A stretch of DNA of 5,941 nt from assembly GCA_043804035.1 (NCBI GenBank), contig JAZDJJ010000191.1, forward strand, positions 1 to 5,941, in the 5' to 3' direction. This document shows, piece after piece, positions 1-5,815 of this stretch. Every line of letters begins with the position of its first letter. Within the stretch, counting starts at the first letter, position 1. The notes under the pieces were generated by a model, which saw only the letters and a program-made list of their open reading frames with translations, did no database searches and was not told where the DNA came from. Origin of the DNA: JAZDJJ01 sp043804035. GTDB lineage: Bacteria > Bacteroidota > Bacteroidia > Palsa-948. Both the position numbers and the translations under genes were made by a program.

Positions 1-136
1 CATGCAAAGAATCAGCGGTCGGATCAAAACCAATGTAGCCAACAGTTGATTCTTTTAGCAGATGTTCCTCGGTTCCCGGAGTGATGTCGTGAATCATTCC
101 ACGCCAGCGAAGTTCAGTAATAAAATTATTGTTCAT
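1..136 (-). CDS. tyrS: Tyrosyl-tRNA synthetase, N-terminal fragment (runs off the left edge)
   Basis: This is the start of a class I aminoacyl-tRNA synthetase that charges tRNA-Tyr with tyrosine in the cytoplasm. Translating the minus strand from the ATG at 136-134 gives 45 codons with no stop, containing ELRWRGMIHDITPGTEE (residues 8-24) and YIGFDPTADSLH (residues 34-45). The second block is the family's tyrosine/ATP-binding signature leading into the HIGH motif, and the first His of that motif is the last complete codon. Numbering matches the well-studied Geobacillus enzyme exactly (Tyr34, Asp38, Thr40, His45), which supports this start codon. The rest of the gene, including the KMSKS loop and the tRNA-binding domain, lies outside the window. 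It is divergent from the tRNA-Arg gene; a TAnnTTTG-type motif lies about 40 nt upstream of the start. Identity is very secure despite the short length. Confidence 0.93.
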   Translation of the reverse strand, partial: MNNNFITELRWRGMIHDITPGTEEHLLKESTVGYIGFDPTADSLH

Positions 137-175
137 CGGAAATTTATAAAAATGAAACTATGAATATACAAATCT

Positions 176-183
176 CAAAAATA
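176..183 (-). promoter_or_regulatory. Candidate -7 promoter element for tyrS
   Basis: On the minus strand this reads TATTTTTG, a full match to the Bacteroidota -7 element TAnnTTTG. It would start transcription around 165-170, giving a leader of about 30 nt before the tyrS ATG at 136. No TTG is visible at the usual -33 spacing. The motif is short and AT-rich, so chance matches are expected in this DNA. Confidence 0.35.
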
Positions 184-243
184 CGCATGATATTTGATTT
201 CGTTTCTTTTGAACCCGTTTTATATGTAAATAAAAAATTTATG

Positions 244-251
244 TAGGTTTG
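244..251 (+). promoter_or_regulatory. Candidate -7 promoter element for tRNA-Arg and the downstream porin-like gene
   Basis: TAGGTTTG is a full match to the Bacteroidota -7 element TAnnTTTG and faces the tRNA. A start near 258 would give a 5' leader of about 65 nt for RNase P to remove. No clear -33 TTG lies 17-23 nt upstream, where the sequence is only T/A-rich. It is the only perfect match I found between tyrS and the tRNA on this strand. Confidence 0.38.
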
Positions 252-322
252 TGCGTAAGTCCTATGTACAAGAAACCTGTTCTTTCTTTTCAGACATAAA
301 ATCAAATGCCAAAACTTTTTAT

Positions 323-395
323 GGTCCTATAGTTCAACAGGATAGAACGGGAGTTTCCTAAACTCTAAATCCAGGTTCGAGTCCTGGTGGGATCA
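323..395 (+). tRNA. trnR: tRNA-Arg, anticodon CCT (reads AGG)
   Basis: The 73-nt sequence folds into a full cloverleaf. The acceptor arm is 323-329 with 388-394, including two G-U pairs. The D stem is GTTC 332-335 with GAAC 345-348. The anticodon stem is GGAGT 350-354 with ACTCT 362-366, enclosing the loop TTCCTAA with anticodon CCT at 357-359. The T arm is CCAGG 371-375 and CCTGG 383-387 around TTCGAGT. The discriminator is A395, and the 3' CCA is not encoded (CAA follows). The A after the D-loop GG (position 20) and C35 are arginine identity elements, which agrees with the anticodon. The variable loop is short (4 nt). The next reading frame on the same strand starts 29 nt downstream with no visible terminator between them. 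Confidence 0.95.
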
Positions 396-424
396 CAATA
401 AAAAATTCACTTTACCGCAACATT

Positions 425-1567
425 ATGAAAAAAATAATTACACTTTTTGTCGTTCTGCAAATTATTATTTCTGTTCATTCTTCCTTTGCTCAGGATACTG
501 TGAAAGTCGCTGAGTTCAAACCATACGGAAAACTTTGGGGATATGTATTTGGAGATTTTTACCAAAAATTACATTCCGATTCTTTGAGCAGAGGCAATGT
601 TCAGTATTCTAATATTGCAAATGGCTATAATGCTTTTGATATCAGAAGAGCTTATCTTGGCTATGATTATAATATTAGTGAAAAATTTTCTACGGAGTTT
701 TTATTATCACATGAAGGACAAACCGGGACTGATGGAAACAGAACTGTTTTTTTGAAATTAGCCAATCTGCGTTGGAAAAATATTTTTTCTAAGACCGATT
801 TAATAATTGGAGAAATGGCAACGCCAACATGGTCGTTCACTGAAAAATCTTGGGGATATCGTTCGGTAGAAAAAACAATTCTTGATATGCGCAAATTAGG
901 AAATTCAAACGATGTAGGTATTGCTTTGCAAGGAAAGTTTGACGAGAAAGAATCTTTTGGCTATAACATTATGATTGGAAATGGAACCGCTTCCAAAATA
1001 GAATCTGATATTTTTAAAAAAATTTATGGAGATGTTTATGCTAAATTCTTGAATCAGAAAATAATTATTGATTTATATAGCGACTATGAACGAACAAAAT
1101 TAAGTCCGTATCACAAAAGCAAAATGACAGTGAAAGCATTACTTGCTTATCAATCAGAAAAAATTGTTATTGGCGTGGAAACGTTTCGACAAATACAGGA
1201 GAACTATGCGATTTATACTGAATCTTTGCCATCCACTAAAAAAGATACTACTAACGTGATTGCAATGGGTTTTGGCGGATATGTTCGTGGAATGATTTTG
1301 AAAGACAAATTAATTTTTCTTGCCCGGTATGATATATTTAATCCTGATACAAAATTTAATGCAAACAATATCTATTCAGATTATTCCTCTTACAATACGG
1401 AAATATTTATGACAGCAGGGTTGGATTATATGCCCATGAAAAATGTACACATCATTCCGAATGTTTGGTACAATTCATATTCTAATCGTGTGAAAAATAT
1501 TTCGGGCTTAGCAAAAAATGATTATGATATGGTTGTACGTATTACATTCTATTACATCTTTAAATAA
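425..1567 (+). CDS. Outer-membrane beta-barrel protein, porin-like
   Basis: A 380-residue secreted protein. Residues 1-22 form a signal peptide: MKK, a hydrophobic core to about residue 17, then SSFA with likely cleavage before QDT. The rest is rich in aromatic residues and alternating hydrophobic/polar stretches typical of beta strands (for example FDIRRAYLGYDYNISEKFSTEFLLS), ending in DYDMVVRITFYYIFK, an amphipathic C-terminal strand as in barrels assembled by BamA. The order 'RRAYLG', a strand, 'LIIGEMATP', 'WGYRSVEKT', 'NDVGIALQG' resembles Bacteroidota porins of the phosphate-selective porin O/P type; that family placement is from memory of such sequences, and the substrate is unknown. 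One oddity is a final Lys after the usual terminal aromatic residue. The ATG at 425 is the only start that gives a complete signal peptide, and no Shine-Dalgarno is visible. It lies 29 nt after tRNA-Arg and converges on the flippase gene. I am confident of the location and fold, less so of porin function. Confidence 0.82.
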   Translation: MKKIITLFVVLQIIISVHSSFAQDTVKVAEFKPYGKLWGYVFGDFYQKLHSDSLSRGNVQYSNIANGYNAFDIRRAYLGYDYNISEKFSTEFLLSHEGQTGTDGNRTVFLKLANLRWKNIFSKTDLIIGEMATPTWSFTEKSWGYRSVEKTILDMRKLGNSNDVGIALQGKFDEKESFGYNIMIGNGTASKIESDIFKKIYGDVYAKFLNQKIIIDLYSDYERTKLSPYHKSKMTVKALLAYQSEKIVIGVETFRQIQENYAIYTESLPSTKKDTTNVIAMGFGGYVRGMILKDKLIFLARYDIFNPDTKFNANNIYSDYSSYNTEIFMTAGLDYMPMKNVHIIPNVWYNSYSNRVKNISGLAKNDYDMVVRITFYYIFK

Positions 1568-1572
1568 ATTTC

Positions 1573-2886
1573 TTATTTTTTCTCGTAATTATCGGCAGAA
1601 CCAAAATCCTGGTTCCGTGTTTCCTGCAAATATTTTAGATAATAATAAAAAAGTCCGACAAGATCTGTTGCTCTTGCCAGAATACTTGCATAGATAGCAC
1701 CCATCACACCAAAGAGGGGAACAAAAATAATATTTGTAACTATGCTTACTATACCTTCAATTATTGCAACATTTCTCATTTCTTTACCCTTGCCTTTTGC
1801 CGCTAAAAAAGAAAATGGCTGATATAAGGTTTTTAAAATATATGCTACAATAAGAGGCATTACATAAGTAGAAACCGTATTAAATTCCTTGCCAAATAAA
1901 ATTTCAATAATCATCTTTGAAAAGAAAAAAAGAATTATTGCAGAAATAATTATCCACACTATATTAAGAGCGAAAATTTTTGCAGGAATTTTTTTATAAT
2001 TAGCAAAGCGTTTAAATAAAGCAGAAGATAAAGCACCACTAAACAGTACCATTGGACTGCAAATAATATTTGCGAGTGAGTAAAATCCCAATTGAGTAGT
2101 ATTGATAAAATAAGTAATAAAAATTTCATCCAATTTATAAGTTGTCTCGCTGAATATTGAACCAATGTAATAATGAATGCCGTACTCTTTGTTCTTTAGT
2201 TTTATCTCTTTATATCTTTCTGAAAAATGCGAGAAGGAAGGACGAAAGCGAAAAATAATATATATCACCGCAATAATACAGGAGAAAAGATTCAGCAGTA
2301 ATGTTTCTTTCACATCTAAGTTGCTATAAAAAAACATGACAGACAGTACAGCCGAGAATAATAATTGGAACAAGATATCAAACCATGCAGAGTTTTCTAT
2401 TTTATTTGAACCTGTTGCCAGCGCAGGAATAAGCAAGCGGAAAGGAAAGATGAAACATAATGGCGCAAGTAATCTGAGTAATTTTCCAAAGTTAACCTGA
2501 AACAGATTATCAATAAAAAAACTGATTGCAAATAAAAAAATACTAAAAATAATTCCTGCAAAAAAAGTAAGAATAAAACTGGCACCAAAAAATTCTTTTT
2601 CTTTTTGTTTATCATGATTGGAAGCAAGAAGCACCTCCATAGTCGGAAACAAACCCACACTAAAGAACAACACCGAAAATCCTGTGATAGTAGTAAAGAA
2701 TGCGTACAAGCCATAGCCATCGGGAGTTAATGCTCTGGTTTGAATTCCTTTTGTAAAAAATCCAAGGATAAACACAATTATCTGAGACATAATAAGCAGC
2801 CCCGTATGGTACATCACTTTTTTATTGGCTCTTAAACTTTCCAGTTCAAATACAACTTTGGTTTTTATTTTTCCTAATTCAGACAT
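1573..2886 (-). CDS. Polysaccharide/oligosaccharide flippase (Wzx-like, MOP superfamily)
   Basis: A 437-residue inner-membrane protein expected to flip a lipid-linked oligosaccharide from the cytoplasmic to the periplasmic face. I can pick out about twelve hydrophobic segments, the first at roughly 28-46, 58-80, 100-125, 136-158, 168-188 and 194-212. A basic, hydrophilic loop at about 213-236 (FRFRPSFSHF...KNKEYG) separates the two halves, as is usual in this superfamily. The R51-ALTPDGYGLYAFF segment matches the conserved 'lgpeeYGly' region near the second helix, and 'LDEIFITYFI..TQLGFYSLA' is the equivalent signature opening the second half. Length is normal (about 420-500 residues). It starts 19 nt after the glycosyltransferase stop, so the two are very likely co-transcribed. 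Its stop codon faces that of the porin-like gene across 5 nt. The transported glycan cannot be inferred. A role in another lipid-linked glycan, such as an O-antigen, exopolysaccharide or glycoprotein precursor, is equally possible. Confidence 0.88.
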   Translation of the reverse strand: MSELGKIKTKVVFELESLRANKKVMYHTGLLIMSQIIVFILGFFTKGIQTRALTPDGYGLYAFFTTITGFSVLFFSVGLFPTMEVLLASNHDKQKEKEFFGASFILTFFAGIIFSIFLFAISFFIDNLFQVNFGKLLRLLAPLCFIFPFRLLIPALATGSNKIENSAWFDILFQLLFSAVLSVMFFYSNLDVKETLLLNLFSCIIAVIYIIFRFRPSFSHFSERYKEIKLKNKEYGIHYYIGSIFSETTYKLDEIFITYFINTTQLGFYSLANIICSPMVLFSGALSSALFKRFANYKKIPAKIFALNIVWIIISAIILFFFSKMIIEILFGKEFNTVSTYVMPLIVAYILKTLYQPFSFLAAKGKGKEMRNVAIIEGIVSIVTNIIFVPLFGVMGAIYASILARATDLVGLFYYYLKYLQETRNQDFGSADNYEKK

Positions 2887-2905
2887 AAAAGTTATTCTAA
2901 AAAAA

Positions 2906-3976
2906 TTATTGCTTCAGATTTTTTCTGCTTATTATTTTCTGATAAATTTTTTTTAATTGCTGTGCAATTTTTTCTGCATCATGATATTCTTCAACATACT
3001 TTCTGGAGTGCATTCCTGTTTCGTGACGCATCTGAGAGTTTGTTATCAATAATTCAAGTGCTAAAAAGATTGTATCAGGAGTGGCATTTACAAAAGGATT
3101 TTCAGGCGGAAGTTTTTCTTTCAGTTTATCAGATATAAAACAAATCACCGGTTTTCCTAATGCCATTCCTTCCAGCGAAGTGGTGCCGAATGCTCCAAGT
3201 ATCAATTGATCAATTACAATATCCGATTTGGCAAGATGCTCAATTATTTCTTGATGCGAAATATTTTCTAATAATAAAAAATCAAATTCATATTTCTGTT
3301 TCAGTTTGTTTACTGCATCCAAAATAAATGCAGTTCCTTTTGCTCCACGAGCAACAACAGGATTGATAATTAGCGGTCTCTTTTTTTCAACAGAAGGAAA
3401 AACAGGAATATATTGTCTGACATTGATTCTATTATTTATTCTGTAATAATCCGGGTAAATATCCTGCTGAACAAATTCTTCTAACTCAGGTCTTACTAAT
3501 GCTATAAATCCTGCATCTTTGAATTTCTGCTGAACGAGCCGAGAATGTTTCAAACTTTCAAACTTATATGAATAATCCTGAGTAAAATGTTTTTTATAAA
3601 AAGGATTGTGCGATGCAAGAATATCAGGAATACGAATATCAGAACCTGCCCATTCTATCACAGCAGGTTTTTTTAAAAACCGAATCCATTTCAAAACCAA
3701 GTCGGTTTTCAAGACACGATAATCGTAATACCAATGAACAATGTCAGCCCAATAAATCAATCTGAATAATTGAAAATAAGATTCTATTATCTTGAAATAT
3801 TTTTTTGGATGATGATACCCGTATTCTTTAGGATTTATGGTAAGCACACCATTGGCTTCCTGACTCGGATAATTATTGATAGAAATACCTCTCGCTTCTA
3901 TTCCGATTTTTTGCAAAGCATCAACAGTGATGGAAATTTTTGAAGCGATATTGTAAGGCAGATGTAGTACTTTCAT
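2906..3976 (-). CDS. Glycosyltransferase, GT-B fold, GT4-like
   Basis: A 356-residue cytoplasmic enzyme expected to move a sugar from a nucleotide-sugar to a growing lipid-linked glycan. The N-terminal acceptor-side domain opens with MKVLHLPYNIASKISITVDALQKIGIEARGI, the family's first strand and helix, and has IEWAGSDIR at 107-115, equivalent to the common 'HGSDIR'. The C-terminal donor domain has ARGAKGT at 209-215 (basic residues and 'KGT' that normally contact the donor phosphates). It then has DIVIDQ..LGAFGTTSLEGMALGKPVICF at 252-280. In that block the second Glu of the GT4 E-x7-E motif is present (E269), but the first is Gly261. Similar 'GxYG...EAMALGKPV' variants are familiar in polysaccharide clusters, so I do not read this as inactivation. 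No membrane helix or signal peptide is visible. It is the first gene of a two-gene unit with the flippase; the sequence upstream is a long non-coding stretch. Donor and acceptor sugars are unknown. Confidence 0.86.
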   Translation of the reverse strand: MKVLHLPYNIASKISITVDALQKIGIEARGISINNYPSQEANGVLTINPKEYGYHHPKKYFKIIESYFQLFRLIYWADIVHWYYDYRVLKTDLVLKWIRFLKKPAVIEWAGSDIRIPDILASHNPFYKKHFTQDYSYKFESLKHSRLVQQKFKDAGFIALVRPELEEFVQQDIYPDYYRINNRINVRQYIPVFPSVEKKRPLIINPVVARGAKGTAFILDAVNKLKQKYEFDFLLLENISHQEIIEHLAKSDIVIDQLILGAFGTTSLEGMALGKPVICFISDKLKEKLPPENPFVNATPDTIFLALELLITNSQMRHETGMHSRKYVEEYHDAEKIAQQLKKIYQKIISRKNLKQ

Positions 3977-4086
3977 TTATGGGCAATTCTAAAAATACAT
4001 TTTTCATAAAATCCCTTTCATCCGTGATAAGATTTTCAAATTTTTTTTTTATTACCTGATGTTACGCAAAGTTTATTTTTTCACTG

Positions 4087-4118
4087 ACCCGCCTGCCATA
4101 GTGTAACGGCGGGCAGGT
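4087..4118. repeat. GC-rich imperfect hairpin, dispersed-repeat-like
   Basis: ACCCGCCTGCC (4087-4097) pairs with GGCGGGCAGGT (4108-4118) around the 10-nt loop ATAGTGTAAC. The stem is 11 bp with one mismatch and one G-T pair. No gene ends near it and no T-run follows at once, so it is not a good terminator. GC-rich CCTGCC/GGCAGG palindromes of this type occur as scattered intergenic repeats in Bacteroidota genomes (from memory). A second copy is not present in the window. Confidence 0.55.
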
Positions 4119-4237
4119 TTCGCAGATGATCGTGGATACAAAAATTTCTTCTCGTATTGATTCTGATTATTGAGATTGACGAAATAACCGAAATATCTGC
4201 CAAAATTTAAACAATTTGCAAGAAACATTTGAGTTAT

Positions 4238-4266
4238 GAACAGGGTGCTCCCTGTTTTGTTTTTTT
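4238..4266 (+). terminator. Intrinsic (Rho-independent) terminator without an annotated upstream gene
   Basis: AACAGGG (4239-4245) pairs perfectly with CCCTGTT (4250-4256) around the tetraloop TGCT, with a possible further G-T pair at 4238/4257. The tract TTGTTTTTTT follows on the plus strand, which is the textbook shape. The minus-strand reading has no T-run after the stem, so its direction is plus. No plus-strand gene lies between 3977 and 4238, so it would end either a small RNA or read-through transcription. Confidence 0.6.
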
Positions 4267-4283
4267 ATATGCTACAAAGATAC

Positions 4284-4291
4284 TATTTTTG
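4284..4291 (+). promoter_or_regulatory. Candidate promoter for the proline dehydrogenase gene
   Basis: TATTTTTG fully matches the Bacteroidota -7 element TAnnTTTG, and a TTTG at 4256-4259 lies 24 nt upstream, slightly beyond the usual -33 spacing. It sits just after the terminator-like hairpin and faces the proline dehydrogenase gene. A start near 4298 would give a leader of about 310 nt that includes the hairpin at 4334-4353 and the small ORF at 4494. I found no perfect match nearer to the gene. Confidence 0.33.
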
Positions 4292-4333
4292 TCTTTTCTA
4301 TAGTTGTTATGTTATTTTTTTAACTTGATAATT

Positions 4334-4353
4334 CCCTGTGGCTTGCCGCAGGG
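4334..4353. repeat. GC-rich palindrome, REP-like
   Basis: CCCTGTGG (4334-4341) and CCGCAGGG (4346-4353) form an 8-bp stem with one T-G pair around the loop CTTG. The flank TTGTTCATT follows. A GC hairpin with a CTTG-type loop followed by GTTCATT resembles REP-type repeats I recall from Bacteroidota genomes, which are linked to IS200-like (RAYT) transposases acting in trans. There is no such transposase here and no T-run follows, so terminator function is unlikely. Confidence 0.5.
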
Positions 4354-4405
4354 TTGTTCATTTACGTGCCAAAAAATTATTAACAAAATATTGCCAACGT
4401 TAATA

Positions 4406-4469
4406 AGTGTAGTTCCAAAAATTGGTCTCGTTATTATAATTGCGAAATACGAAGCAAGAAGCCATCTCT
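4406..4469 (+). repeat. Dispersed repeat, left degenerate copy
   Basis: Two blocks match the repeat at the right edge of the window in the same order and orientation. The first, 4411-4435, is identical to 5801-5825 at 21 of 25 positions, with 13 identical in a row (GTTCCAAAAATTG) and all four differences transitions. The second, 4449-4469, matches 5886-5906 at 19 of 21 positions. The segment between them is about 37 nt shorter here than in the right copy. No inverted arm follows, so this copy is incomplete. Confidence 0.65.
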
Positions 4470-4493
4470 GATTTTACAAACAACAAAACCACT

Positions 4494-4571
4494 ATGAAAA
4501 CAACAAAATTATTTGAGACAAAAGTAATTGTGTTATTTTTAACTTTTTATTTTTCGCTTTTAACTTTTTAA
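4494..4571 (+). CDS. Possible small hydrophobic peptide or signal-peptide remnant (25 aa)
   Basis: ATG at 4494 opens a 25-codon frame, MKTTKLFETKVIVLFLTFYFSLLTF, ending in TAA at 4569-4571, 35 nt before the proline dehydrogenase start. It has a charged N-terminus followed by an unbroken hydrophobic run, like a Bacteroidota signal peptide cut short before its cleavage site. It could be the remains of a secreted-protein gene, a small membrane peptide, or chance in T-rich DNA. It has no proline codons, so a proline-sensing leader is not supported. The 13-bp TTTTAACTTTTTA occurs twice inside it (4537-4549 and 4558-4570), exactly 21 bp apart. Confidence that it is translated is low. Confidence 0.2.
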   Translation: MKTTKLFETKVIVLFLTFYFSLLTF

Positions 4572-4606
4572 TTCGTGTCAACAATAACTCAAAATATTTA
4601 ATTTTT

Positions 4607-5815
4607 ATGTTAGATTTTTCCAATACCAAAAATGCTTTTGCAGATAAATCTGATAAAGAACTTCAAATGGCTTATCTGCTTTTCAAGTTGATGAACAACA
4701 CATTTCTGTCGTACGCTTTCACCAACCTTGCCTTGCTGTCTCTTAAGATGAAAATGCCCGTGAGACATCTTATCAAAAAAACCGTGTTCTTTCATTTTTG
4801 CGGAGGCGAAACACTTGAAGAAGCAAGAGAAACGATTTTGCGACTTAATAAATTTAATGTCAAAACAATTTTTGATTATTCGGTTGAAGGCAGCACACAT
4901 TCCGATAACCATCTCGATAAATTGGAAGAAAATTATAACAAAACTGCCAAAAACATTTTGAATATGATAGAGTATAGCAGAAAACTTCCTGCTGTATCTT
5001 TTATCAGCGTAAAAATGACAGGCATAGCAAGAAAAAATTTATTGAAAAAAGTAAGTGAAACAAACGATTTAGACAAAGATGAATTAGCGGAATTTGAAAA
5101 AGTAAAAAATCGTCTCAATCATTTATGCAATGCAGCTTACGAAGCCGATATCTACATAAATATAGATGCAGAGGAAACATGGTTTCAGCCCGCAATGGAT
5201 AAATTATGTATGGATATGATGCGCAAGTACAACAAGAAAAAACCTATTGTTTCAAATACTTATCAGATGTATGTATGCAATAAGTTTAATACGATTAAAC
5301 AGCACTATGATATTTCTAAGAAAGAAGGATTTTATTATGGAGTAAAACTTGTACGTGGTGCTTATTTGGAAAAAGAAAGAAGGGTGGCTGTAGAAAACGG
5401 ATATGCATCACCTGTGTATTCATTCAAACAAGAAACAGATGATACTTTTGATGAAGCCATTGCTTTTTGCTTGCAGGATGTTGAGCATATTTCACTTTGC
5501 GTTGCTTCGCATAATGAGAAAAGTAATTTACTTACAACACAATTGATGGAAAAAAAACAAATCCCTAAAAATCATCCTAATGTTTGGTTTGCTCAATTGC
5601 TTGGTATGAGTGATACACTCAGTTTCAATCTTGCACATGAAAATTATAATGCAGCAAAGTATGTTCCGTACGGACCTGTTCTTTCCACTATGCCATATCT
5701 TATCCGCAGATCACAGGAAAATTCTGCCATTGCAGGACAGATGGGAAGAGAATTGCAGAATATTAGTTTAGAAAAAAAGAGAAGAAGAAATATAAAGGGC
5801 GGTTCCAAAAATTGA
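4607..5815 (+). CDS. prodh: Proline dehydrogenase (monofunctional, FAD-dependent)
   Basis: A 402-residue enzyme that oxidises L-proline to pyrroline-5-carboxylate, passing electrons through FAD to the quinone pool (EC 1.5.5.2), the first step of proline catabolism. The expected motifs run in order through the (beta-alpha)8 barrel: FCGGET at 64-69, FDYSVEG at 89-95, SVKMTG at 134-139, INIDAEETWFQP at 184-195, YQMY at 219-222, KLVRGAYLEKER at 247-258, ASHNE at 300-304, QLLGMSD at 330-336, and YVPYGPV..TMPYLIRRSQEN at 352-372. The R367/R368 pair with E371 matches the substrate-binding Arg pair of PutA. There is no P5C dehydrogenase domain, so a separate enzyme must complete the pathway; it is not in the window. 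Length is normal for the one-domain form, and the ATG at 4607 gives the usual N-terminus. No Shine-Dalgarno is visible. The last codons (GGSKN, stop) lie in a dispersed repeat, after a basic KKRRRNIK stretch. Confidence 0.95.
   Translation: MLDFSNTKNAFADKSDKELQMAYLLFKLMNNTFLSYAFTNLALLSLKMKMPVRHLIKKTVFFHFCGGETLEEARETILRLNKFNVKTIFDYSVEGSTHSDNHLDKLEENYNKTAKNILNMIEYSRKLPAVSFISVKMTGIARKNLLKKVSETNDLDKDELAEFEKVKNRLNHLCNAAYEADIYINIDAEETWFQPAMDKLCMDMMRKYNKKKPIVSNTYQMYVCNKFNTIKQHYDISKKEGFYYGVKLVRGAYLEKERRVAVENGYASPVYSFKQETDDTFDEAIAFCLQDVEHISLCVASHNEKSNLLTTQLMEKKQIPKNHPNVWFAQLLGMSDTLSFNLAHENYNAAKYVPYGPVLSTMPYLIRRSQENSAIAGQMGRELQNISLEKKRRRNIKGGSKN

Larger units (their letters stand above)
3977..4606. other. 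630-nt non-coding stretch rich in repeat-like structure
   Basis: No convincing protein gene is present on either strand between the divergent glycosyltransferase and proline dehydrogenase starts. In order it holds a run of ten T (4041-4050), a GC-rich hairpin (4087-4118), an intrinsic-terminator-like hairpin (4238-4266), a TAnnTTTG motif (4284-4291), a second GC-rich hairpin (4334-4353), a degenerate dispersed-repeat copy (4406-4469) and a 25-codon ORF (4494-4571). The short GC-rich islands contrast with the surrounding AT-rich DNA. It reads like a collection of decayed or inserted intergenic repeats, possibly together with a small RNA. Confidence 0.6.

Noticed and set aside
270..288. AAGAAA/TTTCTT inverted repeat upstream of the tRNA
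   Set aside because: It has a six-base A/T-rich stem and a 7-nt loop in low-complexity sequence, too weak to call an operator or terminator.
323..395. tRNA gene as an integration site for a mobile element
   Set aside because: No second copy of the tRNA 3' end is present in the window and there is no integrase gene. The downstream gene is an ordinary outer-membrane protein.
667..894. Minus-strand reading frame of 75 codons inside the porin-like gene
   Set aside because: It lies wholly within a well-supported secreted protein gene on the other strand and shows no recognisable motif; the same holds for the minus-strand frames at 4610-4912 and 4933-5118 inside proline dehydrogenase.
1959..2720. 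Additional minus-strand frames at 1959-2165 and 2397-2720
   Set aside because: Both are in another frame of the flippase gene on the same strand. Their hydrophobic look comes from the T-rich codons of the membrane protein.
3990..3997. TATTTTTA on the minus strand as a promoter for the glycosyltransferase
   Set aside because: It misses the final G of TAnnTTTG, has no -33 element, and would leave a leader of only about 6 nt before the ATG at 3976.
4129..4176. Short ORF MIVDTKISSRIDSDY in the spacer
   Set aside because: It has only 15 codons, no hydrophobic or conserved pattern and no ribosome-binding context. It is within chance expectation.
4298..4606. Riboswitch or proline-responsive attenuator in the proline dehydrogenase leader
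   Set aside because: No known riboswitch core is recognisable, the small ORF has no proline codons, and the only strong stem looks like a mobile REP-type palindrome.
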